Position numbers and translations under genes: made by a program. 64,000 bases of DNA from an uncultured Paracoccaceae bacterium (lineage in GTDB: Bacteria; Pseudomonadota; Alphaproteobacteria; Rhodobacterales; Rhodobacteraceae), in the NCBI GenBank assembly GCA_905182355.1, contig CAJJBH010000026.1, positions 1 through 64,000 of the forward strand, in the 5' to 3' direction. Under the pieces are notes generated by a model. It ran no database searches, was not told where the DNA came from, and was given only the letters and a program-made list of their open reading frames with translations. Below, piece by piece: positions 45,635 to 54,654 of the stretch; position 1 is the stretch's first letter, and each line of letters opens with the position of its first letter.

Positions 45635-47332
45635 TTAAATTTCGTCTGCAAAATGCTGCATGGTCAGCTTAATCGGGTTTGGCGCCGCCTGACCTAAACC
45701 ACAGATCGACGCATCGGACATTGCAGTGCAAAGTTCGGTCAACAGTGGTTGATCCCATGTGTCGGCCTGCATCAATTGCACGGCTTTGCCACATCCAACG
45801 CGACATGGTGTGCACTGCCCGCAACTTTCGTCTTCAAAGAAGCGCAGCATGTTCAGCGCCGCATCACGCGCGCGATCATTTTGTGAAAGAACCACAACAG
45901 CCGCCGAGCCAATGAAAGTGCCGTGCGGTTGCAACGTATCGAAATCCAGTGGAATGTCGTTCATCGACGCGGGCAGCAGGCCAGAGGACGGGCCACCTGG
46001 TTGGTAGGCTTTGAATTCATGTCCGTCAGCCATGCCACCTGCAGCGGCGATGATGTCGGTGATTGTTGAACCCGCTGGCAGCAAATAGACGCCACCTTTT
46101 GCCACACGACCAGAAACCGAATAGCTGCGCAAACCCTTGCGATCGTTCAATTCAGTGCTGTTCAGGCATTCCGGACCTTCACGACAAATTCGCGCGACCC
46201 AGTGCAGTGTTTCAACGTTGTGGACCAGCGTTGGCTGGCCAAAGATACCAACTTGGGCCACAAATGGCGGACGATGACGTGGCATACCACGTTTGCCTTC
46301 AATGCTTTCGATCATCGCAGATTCTTCACCGCAGATATAGGCACCAGCGCCGCGACGCAGATCGATATAACCCGCTTCAACGATGCCTGCGTCTTCTAGG
46401 GCTTTGATCTCACGCGCCAAAATCTCAAGCACAGCAGGGTATTCATCGCGCATATAGATATAGGCGCGGTCTGCCTCAACAGCCCATGCGGCAATCAACA
46501 TGCCCTCAAGGAACAAGTGCGGTATACGTTCTAGATAGTAGCGGTCTTTGAACGTGCCGGGTTCGCCCTCGTCACCGTTCACAGCGATATAACGTGGCCC
46601 TGCGTTGCCGCGTACAAAGCCCCATTTGGTGCCAGAGGGGAAGCCAGCGCCGCCAAGGCCGCGCAAACCACTTTCCTTGATCTTTGCCTGAACGTCTTCC
46701 CAATTGCCGTTTTTCCGCAAATCTTTGAGCGACGCATAACCACCGTTTGCAGTGTATTCAGCATAAGTTTCGTAAGATGGAACGTGAACGTGCGTGTCAT
46801 CAGCAGCAATCGCCGCTTCAACCTTTTCGAGTGTTGCATTGTCGATATGGTTGTGGCCGATTTCCAATACAGGCGCTGTGTCGCAACGGCCCATACAAGG
46901 GGCGCGTAGAACGCGAACTTCTTCGGGGTTCAATCCATCCTCAAGCGCAGTTTTCAACGCCTGCGCACCAGCCAGTTCGCAGGACAATGAATCGCAGACG
47001 CGGATTGTCAGGGCAGGAGGTGGTGTGTCTGCTTCTTTAACCACATCGAAGTGGGCATAGAAGGTGGCAACCTCGTAGACTTCGGCCATCGACATGCGCA
47101 TTTCTTCGGCCAAAGCGCGAAGGTGTGCAGCACTTAGGTGGCCATAGGTGTCTTGGATTTTATGCAGGTGTTCTATCAACAAATCAGTGCGGCGTGGTTC
47201 AGTGCCAAGCAGGGCTTTGACTTCGTCCCACGCTTGATCCGTCAGTTGACGTCCTTTTGTGTGATGGCGGCCTTTGCCTTTACCAGATTTCCAGACGCCT
47301 TTGCCGTGTTTTTTAGGTTCATCAAGCGCCAT
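45635..47332 (-). CDS. NuoE-NuoF fusion: NAD-dependent formate dehydrogenase beta subunit (FdsB-like)
   Basis: 565 residues from ATG 47332 (GGAG 7 nt upstream). Residues about 35-170 are a NuoE-like thioredoxin fold with [2Fe-2S] Cys in RVCDSLSCELAG and APCMGRCDTAP. Residues 200-565 are NuoF: GLRGLGGAGFPSGTKW (FMN/NADH site), NGDEGEPGTFKDRY, ICGEESAMIESIEG, and [4Fe-4S] SCGQCTPCRVGC. A Lys/His-rich tail precedes the first domain. FdsB passes electrons from formate to NAD. No fdsA or fdsG adjoins it. Confidence 0.88.
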   Translation of the reverse strand: MALDEPKKHGKGVWKSGKGKGRHHTKGRQLTDQAWDEVKALLGTEPRRTDLLIEHLHKIQDTYGHLSAAHLRALAEEMRMSMAEVYEVATFYAHFDVVKEADTPPPALTIRVCDSLSCELAGAQALKTALEDGLNPEEVRVLRAPCMGRCDTAPVLEIGHNHIDNATLEKVEAAIAADDTHVHVPSYETYAEYTANGGYASLKDLRKNGNWEDVQAKIKESGLRGLGGAGFPSGTKWGFVRGNAGPRYIAVNGDEGEPGTFKDRYYLERIPHLFLEGMLIAAWAVEADRAYIYMRDEYPAVLEILAREIKALEDAGIVEAGYIDLRRGAGAYICGEESAMIESIEGKRGMPRHRPPFVAQVGIFGQPTLVHNVETLHWVARICREGPECLNSTELNDRKGLRSYSVSGRVAKGGVYLLPAGSTITDIIAAAGGMADGHEFKAYQPGGPSSGLLPASMNDIPLDFDTLQPHGTFIGSAAVVVLSQNDRARDAALNMLRFFEDESCGQCTPCRVGCGKAVQLMQADTWDQPLLTELCTAMSDASICGLGQAAPNPIKLTMQHFADEI

Positions 47333-47578
47333 GTGCTGTCTCCGCATTCAGTGTAGATCAAGATTTGGGTGATAATTATCAGGGTTTGGCTGCGCGGCTG
47401 TATTCAAAAACGACAGTTTGGGACGGGTTTTGGATCACGTCGTTGCATGAAGTCATTGCTCACAATGTATTTCTGGCAAAATGGGGCCTGGGGCCTGCGA
47501 TAATTCCAGCAAGCAAAACCTTGCCAAGATGGTTGGCTAACTCTGGCAATGGCATCAACCACGTGCCAAGTTGCTTCT

Positions 47579-47974
47579 ATGATCAAACATATCCTATTGC
47601 TAACGTCCTTATTTATCGCCCCAGTCGCGCAGGCTGAGACCATGAGCGCCGCCGAATTTGATGCCTATACCAAAGGCAAAACGCTATTCTTCGGGCGTGG
47701 TGGTGTAACCTACGGGGCTGAGACGTATTTGGACAATCGGCGGGTGCGCTGGTCGTTCCTTGACGGGGTTTGCAAAGAAGGTCGCTGGTACGAAGAGGCG
47801 GGCGAAATTTGCTTTGTTTACGAGGATCGCAGCGACCCACAGTGCTGGTCGTTCGAAAAAGGTCCAACGGGTCTGATCGCGCAATTCGAAAGCAACCCAG
47901 AATCGGTTGACCTGTACGAGGCGCAAGACAGCGATGACGAGATGATTTGCCTTGGGCCAGAGATTGGCGTTTAG
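47579..47974 (+). CDS. exported protein of unknown function
   Basis: 131 residues from the ATG at 47579. Signal peptide MIKHILLLTSLFIAPVAQA is cut before ETMSAAEF. The mature part is about 110 residues with three Cys (VCKEGRW, EICFVYED, MICLGPE; also QCWSFEK) and a compact beta pattern, FGRGGVTYGAETYLDNRRVRWSFLDG. It is a common small exported protein in Rhodobacteraceae. Divergent from the FdsB-like gene and 88 nt before trkH. Confidence 0.75.
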   Translation: MIKHILLLTSLFIAPVAQAETMSAAEFDAYTKGKTLFFGRGGVTYGAETYLDNRRVRWSFLDGVCKEGRWYEEAGEICFVYEDRSDPQCWSFEKGPTGLIAQFESNPESVDLYEAQDSDDEMICLGPEIGV

Positions 47975-48061
47975 CCGCGCCGTGACACGCGCGCCCTCGA
48001 TGCTATTTCGCAGTGACACACGGTCTTGACAGCGACGCCCTCACGGGCCAACGCTGCCGCT

Positions 48062-49513
48062 ATGTTTGACCTACGCCCTGTTGGATATGTGATCGGCCTT
48101 TTGGTGACCATGCTTGGGGCCGCTATGCTGTTGCCGTTGCTAATCGATTTAGGCGAAGGGCTGGGCCACTGGCCCGCCTTTGCCGAAAGCGCAATGATCA
48201 CAATGTTGGTTGGCGGTATCTTGTCTTTAAGCTGTGCAAATGCGGTCCGCCAAGGGCTGACAATCCAGCAAACTTTTCTTTTGACCACTGGGGTTTGGCT
48301 GATGTTGCCGGTTTTCGGGGCGTTGCCATTTGTATTTGGGGCCACCGAAGCGCGATATGTCGATGCATTCTTTGAGGCCATGTCGGGTCTGACCACCACG
48401 GGGTCCACCGTTTTTTCGGGCCTTGAAACGCTGCCCAAAGGATTGTTGCTATGGCGCGGAATTTTGCAGTGGTTGGGCGGCATCGGTATTATTGTTGTTG
48501 CGATGGTGTTCTTGCCTGAACTGCGGGTCGGTGGGATGCAAATTTTCCGATCCGAAGGGTTTGATACGTTTGGTAAAATTCTGCCCCGCGCAACAGAAAT
48601 TTCATCACGGATATCGGTGATCTACCTCACGCTCACACTGGTGTGCGCCTTTGCCTACCTGTCGTCGGGAATGGATGCATTTGATGCCACAGTGCATGCC
48701 ATGACCACAATTGCGACGGGGGGCTTCGCCACACATGATGCGTCATTTGAAGCCTTCCCAGCCGCATCCGAATACGTCGCAATTGTATTTATGCTGCTGG
48801 CCGCCTTGCCATTTGTACGCTTCGTTCAGCTTAGCGCAGGATCGGCGAGGCCTTTGATGCAAGACACACAAATTCACGCCTTCTTCGGAACTGCGATTGT
48901 TATTGCTGGCTTGATTGCCCTGTGGAACCTCACACAAGGTGGCGAAATCGTAGGCGAAATCACAGTGCGTAAGGCTTTGTTCAATGCCGTCTCGTTGCTG
49001 ACTGGAACGGGATACGCCAGCACAGACTATATGCAGTGGAGCAGCTTTGCGATCGCAGTTCTTTTCTTCACAGGATTGATCGGGGGCTGTGCGGGGTCCA
49101 CCGCGTGTTCGATCAAGATCTTCCGCTACCAGTTGTTGTTTGCATCGATCCGCTCGCAATTGCGCAAGACCCGCAGCCCGCATGGTATTTTCACACCGCG
49201 GTATGCAGGGCGGCCTGTGGGGGACGATGTTCTTCGCTCGGTCATGTCGTTCTTTATGTTCTTCATTGTAACCTTAGGGGTTGTGGCTGTGCTGCTAGGC
49301 ATGACTGGCCTTGATTTTACCACGTCCGTTTCCGGTGCAGCCGCTGCGCTTGCCAACATTGGGCCAGGTTTGGGCGATGAAATCGGGCCAGCTGGTAACT
49401 TTGCAGGTCTGAATGATACCGCCAAATGGCTACTTGCAGCTGCAATGCTAATTGGTCGGCTTGAACTGCTGGCAGTTTACGCCATTTTGACCGTCCAATT
49501 CTGGAGAACGTAA
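48062..49513 (+). CDS. trkH: Trk potassium uptake membrane subunit TrkH
   Basis: 483 residues with ten or more helices and four selectivity loops: MSGLTTTGSTVF, MTTIATGGFAT, TGTGYASTDY and ANIGPGLGDEIG. Also GCAGSTACSIK. It pumps K+ with the TrkA regulatory protein, whose gene is not in the window. The stop overlaps the ThDP enzyme gene by one base, an unexpected coupling. ATG 48062 is used; an upstream frame is non-homologous. Confidence 0.93.
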   Translation: MFDLRPVGYVIGLLVTMLGAAMLLPLLIDLGEGLGHWPAFAESAMITMLVGGILSLSCANAVRQGLTIQQTFLLTTGVWLMLPVFGALPFVFGATEARYVDAFFEAMSGLTTTGSTVFSGLETLPKGLLLWRGILQWLGGIGIIVVAMVFLPELRVGGMQIFRSEGFDTFGKILPRATEISSRISVIYLTLTLVCAFAYLSSGMDAFDATVHAMTTIATGGFATHDASFEAFPAASEYVAIVFMLLAALPFVRFVQLSAGSARPLMQDTQIHAFFGTAIVIAGLIALWNLTQGGEIVGEITVRKALFNAVSLLTGTGYASTDYMQWSSFAIAVLFFTGLIGGCAGSTACSIKIFRYQLLFASIRSQLRKTRSPHGIFTPRYAGRPVGDDVLRSVMSFFMFFIVTLGVVAVLLGMTGLDFTTSVSGAAAALANIGPGLGDEIGPAGNFAGLNDTAKWLLAAAMLIGRLELLAVYAILTVQFWRT

Positions 49514-51117
49514 TGCCTAAAACATTTGAAACCACAACACGCCCGCTCGGCGCGCAAATCTCGCATATGCTGAAAGATCGCGGTGTTGATGTGATCTTTG
49601 GCATCCCTGGCGTGCACAATCAGGAAATGTACCGCGGGATTGAAGAGGCTGGCATCAAACACGTCTTGGCACGTCACGAACAGGGCGCAGGGTTTATGGC
49701 CGACGGCTATGCCCGGGCCACTGGCAAACCTGGTGTGGCCTATGTGATCACAGGACCGGGTCTGTGTAATATAATGACGCCGATGGGGCAGGCCTATAGC
49801 GATAGCGTTCCAATGCTGGTGATATCTTCGTGTTTGGACGAGGTGTCCGCCCGCAAAGGGCAATTGCACCAGATGAAGGACCAACGCGCGGCGGCTGAGA
49901 CTGTTTGCGATTGGTCGTTTGAGGCAGGATCAGCCGAAGCTGCCTACACCCTGATTGATCGCGCGTTTGTTGAATTTGACAGTGATCGACCACGGTCCAA
50001 ACACCTACAGGTGCCAATTGCGCTGCTTGAAGGGCAGGCGGCTCCCGTCACACGCAACATTGTGGAGGCAACGCGGGCCAATCCTGATGCGGTGCAGATC
50101 GATATGGTCATTGACCAGCTTAAAGACGCGCAACGCCCGCTGTTTATCTTGGGTGGCGGTGTGGTGAAGGGGCAAAGTGATAACATTGCTGGCGTCATTA
50201 AGACCATTGGTGCCGCCAGCATGGTCAGCACTGCAGGGCGCGGATTGGTGTCCCCCTCCGATCCGCTGGCATTTGGTCCGTGTTTGGCGAGGCCCAGCAG
50301 CGTGGAAATTGCAGCCTCCGCTGACTTGATCATTGTGATCGGCTGTGAATTGGCTGAGGTTGATATCTGGCGACATAGGCTTGGGCACAACGCCCCGATG
50401 ATCCGCGTTGACCTTGATCCCGTTGTGCTGGCTGATGATCCGCTGACCAGCGTTAGCGTTCAATCGGACGGGGCAGATTTTATCAAAGGCCTTGCTGCCC
50501 GTTTGGGTGGACCACTTCAAACGCAATGGGACATCAAGCACATCGCAAAAACCCGCGCTGGTTGGCGCGCAGAAGTGATGGCTGAGCGGCCCAACATTGT
50601 GCCTGTCGTCGATGCAATACGCGAGGCCGTGTCCGCCGATACGATGATCTATTCTGACATGACACAGCTGGCTTACGCCGCTGTCGAGGTCTGGGATATG
50701 GAAATGGTAGGCCATTGGCATCACCCATCGGGGTTTGGCACACTCGGCTACGCAACACCCGCAGCAATTGGCGGAGCGATTGGTCGGCCCAACATGCCAA
50801 CGATGGCAATCATCGGGGACTATGGGTTCCACTATACCTGCCAAGAACTTGGTGTAGCAGTCGAATTGGGCCTTAGCTTGCCGATCATCCTTTGGGACAA
50901 CGGCAAATTAGGGGAAATCGAAGACAGCATGATCGCGGCACAAATTGCTCCGAATGCGGTCATCGCGCACAACCCTGATTATTGCAAATTGGCCGAAGCC
51001 TTCGGGGCAAAATCCACAGCGCCAAAATCGTTGGAAGAAATGCAAGCCGCAATCCAATCCGCGTTCAAAGCTGATGGACCGACGCTGATTTACGTCACAC
51101 CAGATATTCTGAATTAA
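49513..51117 (+). CDS. thiamine-diphosphate-dependent decarboxylase (AruI-like)
   Basis: A 534-residue enzyme of the acetolactate synthase/2-oxo acid decarboxylase family. The N-terminal domain has GIPGVHNQEMYRGIEEAG, then RHEQGAGFMADGYARATGKPG (the ThDP-activating Glu). The C-terminal ThDP fold has IIGDYGFHYTCQELGVAVELGLSLPIILWDNGKLGEI. It most resembles 5-guanidino-2-oxopentanoate decarboxylase (AruI) of arginine transamination. That is an inference from overall pattern. It ends with a terminator. Confidence 0.85.
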   Translation: MPKTFETTTRPLGAQISHMLKDRGVDVIFGIPGVHNQEMYRGIEEAGIKHVLARHEQGAGFMADGYARATGKPGVAYVITGPGLCNIMTPMGQAYSDSVPMLVISSCLDEVSARKGQLHQMKDQRAAAETVCDWSFEAGSAEAAYTLIDRAFVEFDSDRPRSKHLQVPIALLEGQAAPVTRNIVEATRANPDAVQIDMVIDQLKDAQRPLFILGGGVVKGQSDNIAGVIKTIGAASMVSTAGRGLVSPSDPLAFGPCLARPSSVEIAASADLIIVIGCELAEVDIWRHRLGHNAPMIRVDLDPVVLADDPLTSVSVQSDGADFIKGLAARLGGPLQTQWDIKHIAKTRAGWRAEVMAERPNIVPVVDAIREAVSADTMIYSDMTQLAYAAVEVWDMEMVGHWHHPSGFGTLGYATPAAIGGAIGRPNMPTMAIIGDYGFHYTCQELGVAVELGLSLPIILWDNGKLGEIEDSMIAAQIAPNAVIAHNPDYCKLAEAFGAKSTAPKSLEEMQAAIQSAFKADGPTLIYVTPDILN

Positions 51118-51124
51118 CCATCGT

Positions 51125-51167
51125 TCATCTTGCTAATTAAACTTTGGGGTTTGGGGCAAAGCCCCAA
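51125..51167 (-). repeat. dispersed hairpin repeat, copy C
   Basis: TCATCTTGCTAATTAAAC, then TTTGGGG and the hairpin TTGGGGC-AAA-GCCCCAA. In inverse orientation to A and B it shares CATCTTGC and the hairpin with copy D at 56765. It directly follows the AruI-like gene. Confidence 0.6.
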
Positions 51168-51169
51168 GT

Positions 51170-51195
51170 AAGGTGCGCATGTTGCGCACCTTTTT
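51170..51195. terminator. intrinsic terminator after the AruI-like gene
   Basis: AAGGTGCGCA and TGCGCACCTTTTT make a 10-bp stem with a 1-3-nt loop and a T-run on the plus strand; the A-rich opposite flank allows use for the minus-strand SPOR gene too. Confidence 0.85.
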
Positions 51196-51199
51196 GGTT

Positions 51200-52999
51200 T
51201 TACTTCCAGCAGCTGACCAAGACGGTCATACCACGGGCCGTTTCCGAAATATCTTGGGCTGCCATCGGCGCGTTTGATCCAGAAGTGCGACCCGTCTTGC
51301 CAGCTCCATTTAGCGCAGCTTGAACGGTATCACGGTTTAAGGAAAAGCTTACATCGCTTGGCAAGCCGGCACTGTCTTTGGCGGTGGGCAACAGCATGCC
51401 CAATACACCCCCTGTCGAATCTAGAACTGGACCACCTGCATCGCCTGGCAGCGCTGACAATGCCAAACGGTTCAACTGTTCTTCGCCGCGCAGGCCACGC
51501 AGGTCGGACAGGGTACCATAAGTCATTGATGGTGAATTCAAAACGCCCTCGTAACTGTACCCAGCAACTGCAATTTCGCTGTTCAGGCGTGGGGTTTGTG
51601 CGCTAAAGGCGGCAACATCCAAAGGCGCCAAAGCGCTTTTGGGTTCTAAAATGGCAATGCCATCTGCTGTGGTGGACACCAAATCGGCCTCATATACCTC
51701 GTCCAGGGTGATACGTGTGCAGCTGTCCACTACGTCAGAAGTGGTCACCACTGTGCCAAGATCGTCTACATAAAACCCAGACCGCGAAATCGCTGGTTGG
51801 CGAATTTTCAAGGCAGACACCAAATCGATAGCCTGATCGTCATTTGATCTGACTGCAGGGTCCAGAACATTATCCAAAAGAACCAAGGATTTGTCCATTT
51901 CGCCAACCAAGCGGCGGCGGCGTTCCTCGTCTCCTGCTCGCCACAGCAGTGTGAATCCTTTGACCTTACCATCCGCCAAACTCACACGGGTCTCACTGAC
52001 CATCGTGGCGCTTTCACCAATCAAAACAAAGCTGTTCTTTTTACGCTCGCGTGGGCCATCAATAGGCACAATTTCCAACGTCTGCATGATGTCGTACAGG
52101 CCATACAAGGTGTTTTGATCACCTGGTTGGCTGATCAGAAGAACACGGGCACCAATGTCACCAACAGATTTGTATTGTGCAAACGGGGACTCGTATTTTT
52201 CGAACGCGACTTCGATGGTTGGCAGCATGATCTCGATGCCTGCTGCATCGTCACGGACCACCTCAAAACCCAGACCATCCAATATGGAATTGTATTTTTT
52301 CAACAACTCGGCACGCTGGCTGGTGGTTAGAATACCAGTGACGGCACGATCATTGGCCTCTTGCCACGCGGCCATCGAATTGCGCGTACCGCGACCAAAA
52401 TACCCATCAATGGCTGCGTTGTAAAAGCCAGCCCATTGCAACAACCGCTGCAAGTCCTTCTTTGCTTCGCGATTAAGGGCACGTTCACTACGCTTCGCCT
52501 CAGTTGGGGTTTCGCCCGCAGGGACAACAGGTTTTGCAATAACACCTGAAACAGTAGGTGTTTCTTCAATAACTGCTTCAGGTGCCTGGACCACATCCGT
52601 CGCAGACTCAACTACCGTTTCAGGCACGGCAAGCACGCCGCGATCCAAGATATTTGCACCAATGGGCCAAAATTGCTGGCGCAGGGCAGATGATATCACA
52701 ATAAAGGAATCGCTTGGGATCACGCGGTCACGGCGATAAGCACGCAATACGGCTTCGGCATCATTGCGCGTATATGGGCCAACTGTGATTCCGTACCATC
52801 CGCTGCCAAGGGCAAATCCGTTCACATCTTCCAAACTATCTGCATATAAGCGTGCGCTTTCGGTGCCTGCACGTAGACTTGACTGTGCTTCTATCTGGAT
52901 CCAGACCACATCATCCTGTGATTGGGCGGAAACTGGCAATGTCCATGCCAAAGTCACAACGGTTAACGTAAATACTGCCTGCAAAATCTTATGAATCAT
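51200..52999 (-). CDS. exported SPOR + PG-binding + trypsin-fold pseudoprotease
   Basis: 599 residues from the ATG at 52999 with a signal peptide ending LPVSAQ. An N-terminal SPOR-like domain (WIQIEAQSSLRAG, GWYGITVGPYTRNDAEAVL, residues 30-110) is followed by a PG_binding_1 repeat (LQRLLQWAGFYNAAIDGYFGRGTRNSMAAWQ). The C-terminal chymotrypsin fold has TTSDVVDSC where TxxHVV is expected (about 422), GIAIL where D-x-A is expected (about 447), and PGDAGGPVLD where GNSGGP is expected (Ala at about 521). The His, Asp and Ser are all lost, so it should bind rather than cut. Confidence 0.85.
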   Translation of the reverse strand: MIHKILQAVFTLTVVTLAWTLPVSAQSQDDVVWIQIEAQSSLRAGTESARLYADSLEDVNGFALGSGWYGITVGPYTRNDAEAVLRAYRRDRVIPSDSFIVISSALRQQFWPIGANILDRGVLAVPETVVESATDVVQAPEAVIEETPTVSGVIAKPVVPAGETPTEAKRSERALNREAKKDLQRLLQWAGFYNAAIDGYFGRGTRNSMAAWQEANDRAVTGILTTSQRAELLKKYNSILDGLGFEVVRDDAAGIEIMLPTIEVAFEKYESPFAQYKSVGDIGARVLLISQPGDQNTLYGLYDIMQTLEIVPIDGPRERKKNSFVLIGESATMVSETRVSLADGKVKGFTLLWRAGDEERRRRLVGEMDKSLVLLDNVLDPAVRSNDDQAIDLVSALKIRQPAISRSGFYVDDLGTVVTTSDVVDSCTRITLDEVYEADLVSTTADGIAILEPKSALAPLDVAAFSAQTPRLNSEIAVAGYSYEGVLNSPSMTYGTLSDLRGLRGEEQLNRLALSALPGDAGGPVLDSTGGVLGMLLPTAKDSAGLPSDVSFSLNRDTVQAALNGAGKTGRTSGSNAPMAAQDISETARGMTVLVSCWK

Positions 53000-53200
53000 C
53001 ACACCCAAAACCCTAAACTGGTCAAATTGTGGACAAATAAACAGGAATACGATGCAAATGCTATAAGGGAACGACATAAAGGCTGCAAAAAAGAATGGCA
53101 CACGCGCAATTGACCGCAGTCGCCGCTGGGCTTAGGAAAGGCGCGCATTATACGGTTGGTTGTTAAGGCCATTTGAACCGCGTTTCGTCACAGTCAGGAC

Positions 53201-54139
53201 ATGTCCATGAACTCCACAACACCCCGTTCGTTTCAGGAAATCATACTACGCCTTCAAGCGTATTGGGCGTCCAAAGGCTGTGCTATTTTGCAACCTTATG
53301 ACATGGAAGTCGGAGCAGGGACGTTCCATCCTGCCACAACATTGCGCAGCCTTGGGTCAAACCCGTGGGCGGCAGCCTATGTCCAGCCCTCGCGCCGCCC
53401 GACAGACGGTCGATACGGCGAAAACCCGAACCGTTTACAGCACTATTACCAGTACCAAGTGTTAATCAAACCCAGCCCACCCGAACTTCAAGCATTATAC
53501 CTTGGGTCTCTGGAAGCCATCGGCGTCGATATGGACCTTCACGACATTCGCTTTGTCGAAGACGATTGGGAAAGTCCGACCCTTGGCGCATGGGGCCTTG
53601 GTTGGGAGGTCTGGTGTGACGGCATGGAAGTGTCACAATTCACCTACTTTCAACAGGTTGGGGGACATGACTGTACGCCTGTTTCTGGCGAATTAACTTA
53701 CGGGTTAGAACGCTTGGCGATGTATATCCTTGAGTGTGACCACGTTATGGACATGCCATTCAATGATCCGGACGCGACAATCCCTTTAAAATACGGCGAT
53801 ATATTCAAACAAACAGAAGAAGAATATGCACGCTGGAATTTCGACGTAGCCAACACGGACGTGTTGCTGCGCCACTTTGTGGAAGCAGAGGCAGAATGCG
53901 AAGCCATCCTGTCACACGCGTTTGACGATCCGAAGACGGGCAAACGCATCATCATGGTGCACCCCGCCTATGACCAAGCAATCAAAGCCAGCCATATCTT
54001 CAACCTGCTCGACGCACGTGGCGTGATCTCGGTCACGGAACGCCAAGCCTACATTGGACGGGTACGGACGCTGTCAAAGCAATGCGCGGATGCTTTTGTA
54101 CAAACCCGCGCTGGCGGATATATTGAGGCGGCAGAATAA
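53201..54139 (+). CDS. glyQ: glycyl-tRNA synthetase alpha subunit
   Basis: 312 residues of the alpha2-beta2 bacterial enzyme. It has [64 protein letters not shown] and [13 protein letters not shown]. The stop overlaps the next gene by one base. The upstream 100-nt spacer includes TTGACC with a 17-nt gap to TAGGAA, a weak promoter candidate. Confidence 0.98.
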   Translation: MSMNSTTPRSFQEIILRLQAYWASKGCAILQPYDMEVGAGTFHPATTLRSLGSNPWAAAYVQPSRRPTDGRYGENPNRLQHYYQYQVLIKPSPPELQALYLGSLEAIGVDMDLHDIRFVEDDWESPTLGAWGLGWEVWCDGMEVSQFTYFQQVGGHDCTPVSGELTYGLERLAMYILECDHVMDMPFNDPDATIPLKYGDIFKQTEEEYARWNFDVANTDVLLRHFVEAEAECEAILSHAFDDPKTGKRIIMVHPAYDQAIKASHIFNLLDARGVISVTERQAYIGRVRTLSKQCADAFVQTRAGGYIEAAE

Positions 54140-54654
54140 TGGGAAAGTTTTTAGCAGTGTTACTCCTTGGAAGTGCAGTCATCGCAGGGGCGTCTATGTA
54201 TTACCTGCAAGTTTACGGGTTATATGACGAGGTCACGGAACGCGACGTGAAGCTGGTTTCAGTTGTCGACGATCTTCCCGAATCCATCAGCTTTGACAAC
54301 TTTGAGGCAATCGATTCTGAAAGCTCCCCCATCCGCTATCGGGCTTGTTTCACCACAGACCTAAGCCTGTCATTGCTGACAGAAACATACGTTGGCTTAG
54401 AAAGCGTCAAGCTGCGCAACGCACCAGAGTGGTTCGACTGCTTTGATGCAGGTGCCATCGATGCGCAACTTCTGGCAGGAACAGCCCTGCCATTCTTGGG
54501 CGAAAAGAACGTGCGCTTTGGCGTTGATCGCATCGTTGTAATCACCGACGACGGACGCGGCTATATCTGGCATGACTTGAACGACTGCGGCGACAAAGCA
54601 TACGACGGCACAATCGTTGGCGAAGAATGTCCAGGACGGGAAACAAGTGAATGA
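54139..54654 (+). CDS. DUF6446-type anchored protein between glyQ and glyS
   Basis: 171 residues. One N-terminal helix (FLAVLLLGSAVIAGASMYYLQVYG), then a soluble periplasmic domain with four Cys (YRACFTTD, WFDCFDAG, LNDCGDK, GEECPG) that may form two disulphides. It sits between glyQ and glyS with start and stop overlaps to both, as in other Rhodobacteraceae. No relation to tRNA charging is evident. Confidence 0.82.
   Translation: MGKFLAVLLLGSAVIAGASMYYLQVYGLYDEVTERDVKLVSVVDDLPESISFDNFEAIDSESSPIRYRACFTTDLSLSLLTETYVGLESVKLRNAPEWFDCFDAGAIDAQLLAGTALPFLGEKNVRFGVDRIVVITDDGRGYIWHDLNDCGDKAYDGTIVGEECPGRETSE

Noticed and set aside
50005-50844. 279-codon minus-strand open frame within the ThDP enzyme gene
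   Set aside because: Antisense to conserved ThDP motifs. The composition is rich in His, Asn and Ser, as in other mirror frames.
53102-53200. Glycine riboswitch or T-box before glyQ
   Set aside because: No aptamer-like core or tRNA-binding bulge is recognisable in the 99-nt spacer.
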